From contig NW_020289989.1 in assembly GCF_003144245.1 (NCBI RefSeq), positions 186,001 to 250,000 on the forward strand: a stretch of 64,000 nt of DNA, in the 5' to 3' direction. The notes beneath the pieces were generated by a model. It was not told the origin of the DNA. It did not search any database and worked only from the letters and a program-made list of their open reading frames with translations. The stretch is from Jaminaea rosea (taxonomy: Eukaryota; Basidiomycota; Exobasidiomycetes; Microstromatales). Position numbers and translations under genes: made by a program. Below are positions 1 through 10,674 of the stretch, piece by piece. Every line of letters starts with the position of its first letter. Positions within the stretch are counted from its first letter, which is position 1.

Positions 1-1005
1 TCCCACGACCCGACCATAACCAGCAAGCTGCGCTCCCTCGCGCTCGGCCGTAGTCGCTCGTCTGGGCATAGGCGCTCTGACTCGCTCACAGACCGACGCC
101 CCCCTGTCGAGTTCAATCTCGAAAGCGAGCGGTTCAAACATCTCGAAGAGCAGGCGAAGACTCGCAAACGGCCAAGGCCTACCTCGCTCGCTCTTGGGCC
201 CTTTGACTTACAAGTGCCGGAGATGCCGGACGAATCTCACAATGATGGCGAGGAGGCTAGACAGCGTGCGATGAGCGCAAGGCAGCGCAAGCACCGTAGC
301 CTACCCCAAGCTCTCAACCTCCGCGAGAAAGTCCTAGCTCGTCGCCAACAACGTCGACTACGCCGCAGCATCGACCTGGCTCTGGGGATGAGCGTTCCAC
401 TGCAATTGAGTTTTGCGGCTGGACTTGGGTGGAATGATGGAAGAGAGGCTGATGATGAGCATTCCTCATCGAGCGAGGAAAGCCTTTCTCTGGGGCCAAA
501 CACTGAAGGCTTTGTCTCATTTTCGATGGACACGAGCGAGGCGGTCACTGCGACAGAGCCCATCGAGAACTTCATCACAGCTATGAGTCAAGGCGAGCGG
601 AACACAGAGGAGGAAGCAGCAGCGGAGCACCGTCGTCGCGTAGCAGCACGCAAGCTTTCGATGGACTTGCTAGAGGGTAGAGCCAGCCGCCAGGAGCGTT
701 CTCACGCACCCGTGCAGCCTCGAGCAAGCTCGATGGCCTCGATGATTGAGCAGCCTACTTCACCGTCGCCCCCTCCGTCGCGCATTGTCATGGATGGACC
801 AGAGTGGTCAGCGGGAAGAATGAGGGTGACGATGCGAAGGGTGAACACGACGACTGCGGCGGTGACTGCGCTCGGCTCGCCCTCATCGTCACTGGACTCA
901 TCATTCTACGTTGACGATGCTGGTGAGAAGAAGCGACGTTGCCTTTCGAGAACTCTAATCAGGAACAGACGAGGCGATGCGATAGATGAGCGACGTCGCC
1001 TTTGA
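1..1005 (+). CDS. 3' part of an unknown basic, Ser/Arg-rich protein (5' end outside window)
   Basis: Frame 1 is open from the first base to the stop at 1003-1005, giving 334 residues of a protein that begins upstream of the window. The visible part is rich in Arg, Ser, Glu and Ala, with a basic stretch (REKVLARRQQRRLRR) and acidic Ser-rich patches; no transmembrane segment, zinc-binding motif or family signature was recognised. It lies 169 bp before the next gene on the same strand. The continuous frame and codon composition like the neighbouring genes support it as real. Function is unknown, and introns within the missing 5' part cannot be judged. Confidence 0.6.
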   Translation, partial: SHDPTITSKLRSLALGRSRSSGHRRSDSLTDRRPPVEFNLESERFKHLEEQAKTRKRPRPTSLALGPFDLQVPEMPDESHNDGEEARQRAMSARQRKHRSLPQALNLREKVLARRQQRRLRRSIDLALGMSVPLQLSFAAGLGWNDGREADDEHSSSSEESLSLGPNTEGFVSFSMDTSEAVTATEPIENFITAMSQGERNTEEEAAAEHRRRVAARKLSMDLLEGRASRQERSHAPVQPRASSMASMIEQPTSPSPPPSRIVMDGPEWSAGRMRVTMRRVNTTTAAVTALGSPSSSLDSSFYVDDAGEKKRRCLSRTLIRNRRGDAIDERRRL

Positions 1006-1174
1006 CGATTGCTTTGACGCTGTGCCCTGATTGCACCGGCTCGAGGCACGCTGCATTGATCGAGAACGTCGCGCCCATTGCCCCTTCGCCCTTCCTTGCG
1101 GGTTCGCAGAACGTTTCACTGACATCCATTCTCCCCTTGTCCCTCTCCCCCTTTTTCACTTTCGCCCTGCGCTC

Positions 1175-4100
1175 ATGTCACGCTATGGCCAACCCGCAAT
1201 CTGGGCATCACCACCATCGTCCGCCGACTCGGACTCACTCTGGACCAACTCGATCATCTTCCCCTCGACATCCGACGACGGCATGCTCACTCCGCCACGT
1301 CGCTACTCGTCCATCGTCGATGTCTCGGCACCTGCATCTACTCACGGCGGCGATGACGAAACTGACGCCTCTTTGCAACTCACGAATGACGCCGCTCCTT
1401 TATCCCCTGGTCAATTCTGCTGGAATTTTTCACCTCGGGAATCAATCCAACGGTGGTCCTCACGCCTCACTCGCGCCTACATTGCACTGGTAGCCAATCT
1501 GCACTCCATCTCGCAGGCCATGCTGGCACAAGACGTCCCTTCGTACATCTCAGCACGATCCGCAAACTCCATCATCTCCGAGTCGAGGCCGACGAGAATC
1601 CAGGCAGAGACGCTTTCGTTCTTGAACCGAATCCTCGACGAGCTGCTCCTCTTCATCGTAGCTTCGTCCCGCTCGCTGGCGACGGATCGGATCAAGACCA
1701 ATGGGCTGCTCCGCGTGCTCAACAACAATGTGCTGGCAAAGGATGCTGTACTTGAAGCCGAGCTGGAGCTGCGTAACTACTTGCAGGGCAAGAAGGCGGA
1801 AGGTGGGCGGGTGCCGCTCGGACTCAGCGCTACGAGCCGATGGGACGGCACAGAGGCTTTCCCCGTCGCGAGCGCATACGCTGCCTTGCGCACCCGCTGC
1901 CAGTACTACTCGACGCTCGGCGACCGCGAGGATGAAGCAGCCACGGGCGACCAACACATCATGTCGCCCGAGGGTCGTCCCATTGCCACTATCACGCCTG
2001 GAGTCAGCATTTACGTAACCGCTCTCCTCGAATTCGTCGGCGAGTATATCCTGCAGCATGTCGCTGCAATCATTGAGCGAGACAATTCGGATGAGGCTGG
2101 TCTGGCAGACCTGCGCGCTGCGATCGAAGAGGACGAGCAGATGATTACACTCTGGCGCCAGATGGTAGTCAAGCAGGAGCTTGAGAAGCGGATGCAAGCG
2201 CTTGGTGCGATTGGAGGGAGGACGAGACGATCCATTCGCCCTTGGAAGGTGCCCACGGGGGATGAAGTAGACGAAGCTGCTACAGATATTGCGCAGTGGC
2301 GCGCAACGGGCTCGACTGCCGGTCATGGCGGTAGTGGCAATCGCAATCGTCCTGGCACATCTGCAAGCATCAGCGGCCCTCCGCCCAGCTGGCCGGTTCG
2401 AGATCGATCCAGCAGTCTCGGACACGCCGGAACGGCCAGTGACTCGTACCACAACGACACGATGAGCGATTCGCACGGTAGCGTGCCTGCTTCTGGCAGC
2501 CAAACGACCAACATCACCACTCCGTCCACGGAAGCGCCTCCCGCACTCACAAGGCGCAGCAGTATCGAAAAGGGGCTCAGCGGCTTCTTCGGTGCGGGTA
2601 GGCGTCGCGGCAGTTTCAAGCAGCAAAGCCAAGATTTCAGCGCTGGTGGGCAAGGAGGCAGGCCCTCCTTGGCTGCCCTCAAGAGCGGCGCAGCAAACGT
2701 GGACTCCAATCGCCCGCCTGACGTCAATGTTGAGCCTGCGGATGACTTTGAGGCCCTTATGATGTCTGGACAGACAATGAAGGTCTCACTCACGCCGAAC
2801 AGGCTGCGCACGATTGAAATCGAGCGCAAGGCTGCGGAGAGCAAGAAGAAGGAGGCGAGACAGAGGCCTGGTGTGCTCAATTTTGCATCCCTCAAGGGGG
2901 ATAGCGGGGAGGCCTCGCCCAGAGGTGGAGGTGGGACGTCCCCTGCACCGACGCTTACGACACTCAACGAAAGGCCGTCTTCGCGTGCTAGCAGCGGCGG
3001 TGCTCCATCTCCAGCCCCAGCGACGACTCGCAAGGCCTCATCTCGCGTCAGCGCCCCGCCACCCAGCTCGTACCGTGGACCATCTGACCCGCTCACGTCT
3101 GCATCTGGCCAGCAGAGCACATCAGGGGGCGCCCCGCCTCCCTCTCCCCCAAACAAGGACATGAGCCACGCCCGCTCACGCAAAATGGGCCGCTCAGCCT
3201 CGGGCGATGCGCAGACGCAGGCTACCAAGCTTCAACCCCGCGACAAGCGCGCCTCCTGGTCCGCAGCAAAAGACATGATGGATCTCTTCAACTCCACCCC
3301 GCCCTCCCCAAGCACGAATGCAGGCGGTAGATTCGCTGGCGTGGCTCCAGAAGCCGGCCTAGCAGGGGGCAATAACAGCAACGACTCGTCTATTTCCCGC
3401 GTCGGCGGAAAGATGCGCGCCCTCCTTGGGGGAAGAAAGAGTCTCAGTAACGCGACGGGCGGAAGTCAGAGCCCCACGACGTCCTTTGACAGGGACCGCA
3501 GCGAGTCGCGCCAGTCGAACGTCGTTACGCCAACGATCGGCACGCCCGTCGACATCGCCGAAACAAACGAGGAGGAGCAGCGCAACGTCGCCTCGCCTAC
3601 AGACTATGCTCCCGCCTCCGCGAGCTCGCAGGGCCACGGAACGTCGAACAGCGAGCATGGCGGCGAATTTGGGCTGGCGGGCAGGTTGCCTGGCGTCGTC
3701 GCTCCGGCTACGCAGCATGGTCGGTCCGTCAGCGGCGTGTCGAACCTCTCCTCTTTTGCAGGCGAGGCGGAGCGTCGAGGTTCTCAGCAGCTAGAGGTTC
3801 CCACGCCCATAGATGGCAACAAGACGCCTCTCTCCTCGCAGCCGGGTGTGATGGACCAAACTGCCCCAGCAGGCCTCTCTCCGCCATCCGCAGAAGACGG
3901 ATCTCCTTCTCACACGCCGGTCTCATACCGAGGCTCCGTCCCTTCTACGCCTCTCCCACCCGCAATGCCCTCACCACTAGATGCAGCACGCCCTGATGGC
4001 CCACCTAGCAGGAAAATCCCCATTGGCCGTCGTGCGTCCAGGGACGAGGCGCCCATGATGCTCAGGAGGCGAGCGAGCGTCAGGAGTCAGATGAGCGATG

Positions 4101-5335
4101 GCGCGGCAGGAGATCAGATGGGCGCGAGTGCAACTGGTGGCAGCACAGGTGGTCGCTTCGAAAGGGCGAACGGCACAAACTCAGCTATGGGCTTTGCTTC
4201 TCAGACCACGCCCATGAATCGCTCGTCGGCGACCTTCGGCTACTCCCATCAAGGCTTCGGGCCAGGCACGCCTACCAGTCCCAACCGCCCTCTCAACGGG
4301 TACGGAGGTGGTATCGTACGCTCTGCCTCCGCTTCTTCTTCTGCCGCGGGTGCCACCAGCACACTTCGTGTACTGGCTGGGCTAGACAAGCAGATGCGCG
4401 CCTGCGCCTCTGTGGAGGAGTGTCGTGCCCTCGTCTCTGAGGCACTCAATGTTGCGCTGAGAGAGGCAACGACTAGTGCGGCTGCAGCAGATGGCGGGCC
4501 GCGTAGCCCCACGGCGCAGCTCAAGGGCCTCAACCTCTTCAGTCCCAAGAGCGACGTCAAGTCAGTCACGTCAGCACCTCTGCCAGCTCATCTTGTCAAC
4601 ACGCAGACATCGCAGGCTCGCGCTCAGCCCGTCCTAATTATGTCCAACAACTATGAAGAGGACGATGATGAGACTTCTGCGGCTTTCGCGCGTAACGGAT
4701 CTGTGGCTGCTTGGCTTCTCGATGACTATGCCGAGCCGCTGCCATCGCGCACAGACGATTCGATCCCAGCCACTCGTGGCCCACGCATGCCCACCGGCGG
4801 CTCAGGCGGCTCAGCGACAACGAGCAAGAGCATGCGCACGGCCACTTCAGTCGTCAAGGGACGAAGCAGCAGCGCAGTCATCTCTAGCAGCACCGGCGAA
4901 GAAGATCTCTCCCACTCCTCCTCCCTCTCCAATACCCATCATCCTCGCCGCTCGCTCGACCCTTACGGCCCTGACTCGAAGCGCTCTCGCAAGATATCGA
5001 CAAACACGGTCGATGAGCCCAACATGTACGCGAGTGCGGATGAAGGGGACGACCTAGACGACGAAGAGGTGCGAGGAGCACGCAGCGGTAGTGCTGGGCT
5101 GATGGTGGATGACGAGTTGGACGACTCGCCCCCACCCGTCGATCCGGGATATGAAGCGGCAGAGGACACGGCGACGGAGAGCTCTGACGCGAGCTTGAGT
5201 GCTGCGCCTACCAAGACGAGCAGACAGCCATCCACGCAGGCTTCAACGAGCACGTCGCGCTCTCAACGTCATCCTCCGAGTGCAAGTAAGGCGGCCGTCA
5301 GGCTCGCAAGGCAAGAAGGGCGGGAGAGAATGTAG
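1175..5335 (+). CDS. Large Ser/Pro-rich conserved-fungal-type protein of unknown function
   Basis: A single exon of 1,386 residues. The frame is open from 1031, but the ATG at 1175 (MSRYGQPAIW) is preferred because the upstream residues look like translated leader. Residues about 85-190 form a predicted helical region (RAYIALVANLHSISQ, then IQAETLSFLNRILDELLLFI) that could be a small folded domain. The middle is long, disordered and Ser/Thr/Pro/Gly-rich with many RRxS and SP sites, hinting at kinase regulation. A second short helical patch (LRVLAGLDKQMRACASVEEC) lies near residue 1065, and the C-terminus is acidic then basic. I do not recognise the family. A septation, cortex or chromatin adaptor is possible but not shown. 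Confidence 0.7.
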   Translation: MSRYGQPAIWASPPSSADSDSLWTNSIIFPSTSDDGMLTPPRRYSSIVDVSAPASTHGGDDETDASLQLTNDAAPLSPGQFCWNFSPRESIQRWSSRLTRAYIALVANLHSISQAMLAQDVPSYISARSANSIISESRPTRIQAETLSFLNRILDELLLFIVASSRSLATDRIKTNGLLRVLNNNVLAKDAVLEAELELRNYLQGKKAEGGRVPLGLSATSRWDGTEAFPVASAYAALRTRCQYYSTLGDREDEAATGDQHIMSPEGRPIATITPGVSIYVTALLEFVGEYILQHVAAIIERDNSDEAGLADLRAAIEEDEQMITLWRQMVVKQELEKRMQALGAIGGRTRRSIRPWKVPTGDEVDEAATDIAQWRATGSTAGHGGSGNRNRPGTSASISGPPPSWPVRDRSSSLGHAGTASDSYHNDTMSDSHGSVPASGSQTTNITTPSTEAPPALTRRSSIEKGLSGFFGAGRRRGSFKQQSQDFSAGGQGGRPSLAALKSGAANVDSNRPPDVNVEPADDFEALMMSGQTMKVSLTPNRLRTIEIERKAAESKKKEARQRPGVLNFASLKGDSGEASPRGGGGTSPAPTLTTLNERPSSRASSGGAPSPAPATTRKASSRVSAPPPSSYRGPSDPLTSASGQQSTSGGAPPPSPPNKDMSHARSRKMGRSASGDAQTQATKLQPRDKRASWSAAKDMMDLFNSTPPSPSTNAGGRFAGVAPEAGLAGGNNSNDSSISRVGGKMRALLGGRKSLSNATGGSQSPTTSFDRDRSESRQSNVVTPTIGTPVDIAETNEEEQRNVASPTDYAPASASSQGHGTSNSEHGGEFGLAGRLPGVVAPATQHGRSVSGVSNLSSFAGEAERRGSQQLEVPTPIDGNKTPLSSQPGVMDQTAPAGLSPPSAEDGSPSHTPVSYRGSVPSTPLPPAMPSPLDAARPDGPPSRKIPIGRRASRDEAPMMLRRRASVRSQMSDGAAGDQMGASATGGSTGGRFERANGTNSAMGFASQTTPMNRSSATFGYSHQGFGPGTPTSPNRPLNGYGGGIVRSASASSSAAGATSTLRVLAGLDKQMRACASVEECRALVSEALNVALREATTSAAAADGGPRSPTAQLKGLNLFSPKSDVKSVTSAPLPAHLVNTQTSQARAQPVLIMSNNYEEDDDETSAAFARNGSVAAWLLDDYAEPLPSRTDDSIPATRGPRMPTGGSGGSATTSKSMRTATSVVKGRSSSAVISSSTGEEDLSHSSSLSNTHHPRRSLDPYGPDSKRSRKISTNTVDEPNMYASADEGDDLDDEEVRGARSGSAGLMVDDELDDSPPPVDPGYEAAEDTATESSDASLSAAPTKTSRQPSTQASTSTSRSQRHPPSASKAAVRLARQEGRERM

Positions 5336-5534
5336 ATGCGCGAGGGTCCGGCAGAGCATGAGGGGCCAAGGAGGTCCCCAAGATCATTGAAGCGGCTACC
5401 TTCTCGTTATCCTATACTGAACTGGCTTCACCTTTGAATATGCTCTAAGTTATCCATAGCTATTCAAACAGACCAGAAACAATACCAAAGGCTTCTCGTC
5501 CATACCGTCGACCGGCATTTACCCTTCTTGACCG

Positions 5535-8500
5535 CTACAAAGCCCATCTCTCTTCCTCCTCCCTCTCCTCCTTTTCTGCTCCCTTGCCTCCCCTGCCGCG
5601 CTTCGCCATTGCCGCTGACGCCGCTCCTCTAGTGGCCCCGCCTCCAACAAATGGCCGTTGCAGATCGGCCAAGCTCCCCTCGCACAACGGGCAGGCAGCC
5701 GCAATGATTCCGTCCATCTCGTCGCGCAGACGCGCAACCTCGCGCTCCTTCTCTTCGTCGCCTCGCCGCCTGCCTGCTGCGCCTTGCTCGATCTCTGGCT
5801 GCTGCTGAGGAGCGTTGTACGCCGGGGTGGATAGGAAGGGGTCCAGGGGTGCAAAGACTCGCTTTGAGCCAGCCACGCCGACGTTGACGCCTGCGCTGAG
5901 AACCGAGATGAGCGCCTCGGGCAGTCGATCCACCAGCAAATTGGTCGTGGCGGCAGTGGCCGCTGGCACGCCGGTCTTCTTGCTGAGCGACCCGACGGTG
6001 GATGCTGTCGCTCCTTTCTGCGCGGCATCATTGCTGGTAGCAGCGGCCGCAGCCAAGGCTGTCGCTGGTGCCAAGCCAGCAGCTTTGGCCAGCTGGCCCT
6101 GAATCTCTACTAAGCGCCGCAGAGCTCGAGGGGGCAGTCGAGAGGTGGTGTCCTGCACGAGGCAGTCGGCGTGGAAGGCGTGTCGACAGGGGAAGATATA
6201 GAACTGCCCCTGTCCCTGCGCAGCTCCACCCACTGTACCGCCTAGCACCGGCCCTTTCCCACACTCTAGACCACACTGCTCCCCCTCTTCGACTGTCACG
6301 AATCTCTCACTCAACTTCGCGATATCCTCGCGGATATGCTCGGCACTCTTAGCCGCCGCTTCCATCTCACCCTGCAAAGTATCAATCCGTGCAGCGTGCG
6401 CATCAAGAGCTGCGCAGACTTCTTCGCGGAAGGGATCGAGGAGGGTGAAGTCGGGGAAGAAGGGGAGGATATCCTCTATCGTGAGTAGATGCGGCGGGGC
6501 GAGGGAGAGGAAGGAGATCGAGTGGCGAATAGACTCCTCTGAGGATGCGGTGGGGGAGGAGGAGGGGACTACGTGCTTTGCAACTCGAAGCCAGAGCTTG
6601 CGACGAAGTGCGTCTACTTCCTCCTCTGTGGCGCCGGAACTGCTCGACCCGCTACCGGCTTCATCGGCGCAGGCGCAGGCGAGGTCCACGTCCCCCTCCT
6701 GAAGTGCGAGGTCGACGGCTTCGTCATGCAAGCCCATCTTGGCGTATATCCTCACGCTTGCGCCGTGCAGCCCGCGTGAGGAGCAGAGGCGTAGTGCGTA
6801 GTCGAGGTCGAAGTAGGGCATTCCAGTGAGTGGGTCGGCTGGCCCGTCAAGAAGGAAGGAGAGCAGAGGGCCCTCCGTGGTTGCGCTCGTTGTGCCATTG
6901 CTCTCGTCGGGATGGCCATTGACTTTGCTCGCCTGCTGATACTCGCTCTCTTGTCCCGCCAACAGTGTGAGGTAGAAGTTGTGCACGGCCGCGTCCGTGT
7001 TATCTTGCTCCCAGATGATGTGGCGGAGGTAGCGCTCTGCTTCGTTCATCTGCCCCTTTGCTGGCTTGTGCTGTAGCATCGCGGGAATGAGCTTGCGCGG
7101 CTTCAAGGCGTCCTGGCGTAGCCAGGCATCGACGAGCGTGCGGGGTGCGTGACGCATGAGGATGGTCGAGAAGCGATAGTAGAGGGCGAGGTGGCCGCTG
7201 TCTGCCTTCAGGCCACTCAACACCTCTACCACCTTCTCCCACTCCTTTCGCTCGATCCAATATCGTACCACCCGCTCCCACTCTCCCACGACGCCGGCAT
7301 AATGCAGCATGACCTCGCTGCGCCCATGCCTGCCGATCAAGGAAAAGGTGGTCCGCCTGTCGAGATCTCCTTTGTATGTAACGAGGAATTGACGCAGCTC
7401 CTCCTCCACCAAACCAGCCTCGACGCGATAATTATCCACATCAGCGCTGGCAGCCTGCGAAGCGGCGAGGTCGTCTAGATCGTCCAGCTTGCCCAGGTAC
7501 ATTTCGACAAGCCAGGTAGCCAAAAGAGTACGTTGTGTCGTGTCGCTCTTCCTCAGTCGCTCCAGCCGCGAGACGAGGTAGTACCGCAAAGCGTCCCTGG
7601 CATCGACGTCGAGCAGACGAAGCACAACCTCCTCGAAAGTGCGTGCGAAACTTTGCGCATACGCCTGAGCAGCCTGGATATACTTTCCTTCCTCGTAGGC
7701 CCTATCTCCCTGGGCTGAAAGCACCAGCTCGCGCTGTGTGCTCGTCTTGCAGTGTCGGAGTGCCAGCTCGTGGCTGCCGCGAGAGAGATAGACGCGCCAG
7801 ACGTCCCGGTCTTCCTGGTGAACGACGAGCTCAAAGATGCTCGCGGTCGTGTAGATCCAGTAGGTCTTGCGCTGAGAGTCGACGGTTGTGCCTAGGACCT
7901 TTTCGTTTGGTGAGAGTGGGAGGGAAGAGGAGAAGATCGGACGATCGTCTAGGGAGCCTGGCATCGAGGAGGGAGTGGTGAGCGTGGATACAGCGAGCTG
8001 AGGGGACGTCCCTGCTACTTACTGATGCACATCACTCGATTTTCGTACAGGAGCACAAAGTGAAACTCCGTAAGCGCTATACCCAGCGGGATCTCTGCTA
8101 CCGCTTCGCCGTCTCGTCCGCCATTCTGAGCCCCTCCTCCTTCTTGGTCGTCATTGACCACTGCCGGGTATGGCAGCAGATTGGCGCTGTCGATGACACT
8201 GTCCCCGACATCTTGGTCGGCGAAGCTGAGCAGTCCATGGTAGACGCCAGGACCTGTAAGCCAGGCGAGGGCTTTTGGAGTGGTGACGCGGCCGGACTCG
8301 CTGTTGGGCGACCAGACGCGCAATTCGGAGTGAGGGACGGCACCGGGAAGCTCGGATTCTGTGAGAGAGCGCGGAGATGATTGAGGTCAGTTCGTGATAC
8401 TCTCTGCTACGTCTGTTTTGTAGCGCTGCACTCACTGAGATTAGGTACCGTCCCCTTGTAAGGCTCGAAGACTTTCGCATACGCGCTAACGGCTTCATTG

Positions 8501-9674
8501 CCCTCATCCTTCCTACCCTGCTCCTTTCCCATGCCGGCTACAAATTCGTAGATGCGTGTACTAGTCGTGGCCACAACGGCAGCCTTTGTTCTTCCGCCTC
8601 CTGTCCCACCGCCGAAATGCGTGACCGTCAGGCCACTGATGGCTTGCCGCTCTGAGAGGGTGAAGAGGGTTCTGAAGACCCTGTCAATCTCTGAGCCAGA
8701 ACCGCCGACGCCGATGCTGCTCGAAGCAGCCCCTGCTGTTCTACGCGCCAGACGGTCGAGGAAGTCGCCTTGAGACTCATCGTCGTCTGGATTTGTGGCT
8801 GGCGGAACGAGGACGGCCTCGAAGATGGAGCCTGACCGTGAGCCTACGAGGATTTCGCGCGTTGATGAAGAGCGAGAAGAGGAGCTCGAGCTACTGCTAC
8901 TGCTGGCGCGAGGATGCCATGCGATACTCTCGACTACGGTTCCCTTCCACTTGGGCAGAAGCCTCGCTTTCTTCCAGCCTGATGCCCAGTAATAGTTGTC
9001 TCCTGAGCGCATCGAGAGCACGAGGTGTCTGCCCGAAGGATCTGCGAACATCTTGTGCGGTCCCAACGAAGAGGCATCGAGTGGCAAAGCCTGCCCTCCC
9101 TGTCCCCTTGCATTGTTCCTTGCCGGCGGGCCCAGCGGTACGTCAGCCTCTAGCGTTCGTTCCGGTTCATCGAGGTTGATGCGAACCAAGTGTGGAGGAG
9201 GGGGAAGATTCTGAGGTAAGACTGGACCTGAGGGGTAGGCGTAGAGGCACATGGTAAGGATGTTGGACGCTACTGTGAGGTGTGCCAAAGGGGCGGGAAA
9301 AGCATATTGGACGCGACCCAGTTGGAAGATGGGCTGCGTTGGCGAGGAGGAGCTGGTGTCTACATTGTAGTCGGCGCCATTCTCGGAGGAGACGAAGCCC
9401 GTTTCAAGCTGCGTGAGGCCAGGAAGAAGTACGTCAGCACTCTGGGAGCCATCGAAGTCCTCAGCTTGCCCGTTGCTCACCGCAGTCAAGGGCAGGACGT
9501 CCGTTACGGGCTCAGCAGGCTCGAAGCCTCCTTGCCCTCCTGTCCCTGATCCGGATGGACCAGCTTGCGGCTGACTACGCGAATTTTGGACGAAGCTGCC
9601 GATCAGACGGCTTGAAGTCAGCGCTGCTCTTCGCTGCTGTCCCCACCTGTGCGCTCAACTTACTCATCGAACAT
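5535..9674 (-). CDS. VPS18: VPS18 (Pep3), HOPS/CORVET core subunit
   Basis: Exons 9674-9664, 9595-8436, 8358-8023 and 7957-5535 (phases agree; 1,309 residues). The protein is the Vps18/Pep3/Deep orange subunit of the HOPS and CORVET tethering complexes on vacuoles and endosomes. The N-terminal part is a beta-propeller-type region. The C-terminal half has clathrin-type helical repeats (AYAQSFARTFEEVVLRLL) and ends in a split RING-type region with CGLEC, FPCRHAFHADCL and ACPLCEGSL. The RING is stretched by an Ala-rich insertion. The first exon is an 11-nt microexon, ATGTTCGATGA, giving MFDDFVQNS after splicing; the next intron has GTAAGT and CTGAC. The acceptor of intron 1 could alternatively be 16 codons further in. 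Confidence 0.9.
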
Positions 9675-10674
9675 GGCTCGGCCAGGTGTCGCAGTAGAAT
9701 CCGGCCAATTGGGATCCGGAGGAGGACGGCTACGCTAGACCTAGCTCCCCGGATCGGCTGAGCAGAGCCTGTTCGGATGAGTTCGCCCTTGCGCGGACGA
9801 GCGACAGCGAGAAGTACCTGTCTGCCCTGCTTGTACCCCTGAATGAGCTGAGCTCTCTGCTGATGGTAGATCTAGCTGGTTGTATGCGGTGGGAAGGACG
9901 AGCGGAGAGGAGTTGGCAGAGGTGAGCCGTGCACACGACGTCCGAGTCCCCTCTGGCCCACCCACTCGGTCCGCGCCGAAGCCAACTTCATTTCAATCTC
10001 ACGGCGGAAGGGCTCAACCTGGCAACTTTCCTTTCACGTCAAACATCGAAAGATCAAGTGCAGCAAGAGAGGACGGACGACAGCGAGTACCCTGATGAAG
10101 GCTGCAATGGTATCTTCAATCAACCACATTGACTGAAGGGATCCCAAGTCAGTCGGTGAGGAAGGTTAAGCAGCCAAGCTCAGCCTGACATGCGGGGATG
10201 TACGGCAGGAGAGGCCACAGCGATGAGCCGGGAACATGATGATGTTTCACTCGCCCTGTGAAAATTCGGCGTGGCACGAAGATCGCCTTGCTATCCTGCA
10301 ATGCGATGAAGTGCTCGAGCCTCCATCATCTCGGCAACCCACAGCCGTCAGTCAACTTGCCCTACTCCTCAGGCCTGGTCGCACGGATCGCCTTTTCATT
10401 CCCTACGATTTCATATGATGACACAAGCCTCTCGCAGCCCCTGTACCAACCGGTATCCGCCAGCTTAGTGGTCGCAGTGGGCGTGGGAAACAAAGGGAGA
10501 TGCTGCGCCATGATCGCTTGCCCGTCTCCTGAGCAAAGATAAAGGTACCCCTGATTTGCGCGAGGGGGATGAAGGTTGGTGTGGACCCTACGAGAGGGCC
10601 AGCTCCTCAAAAAGGAGAAAAGCTGCTGGTAATTCGCGGTGGCAAACTAAGGCCGTCCGCTCCTTCCCTCTAAC
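9675..10674. other. Intergenic region, VPS18 / homeodomain gene divergent promoters
   Basis: One kilobase between two divergent start codons. Only short overlapping ORFs without coherent coding character are present. No tRNA, tandem repeat or mobile-element signature was seen. Confidence 0.6.

Noticed and set aside
1550-2653. Long minus-strand ORF within the large Ser-rich gene
   Set aside because: Antisense shadow; Arg-rich translation with no motif and no promoter space.
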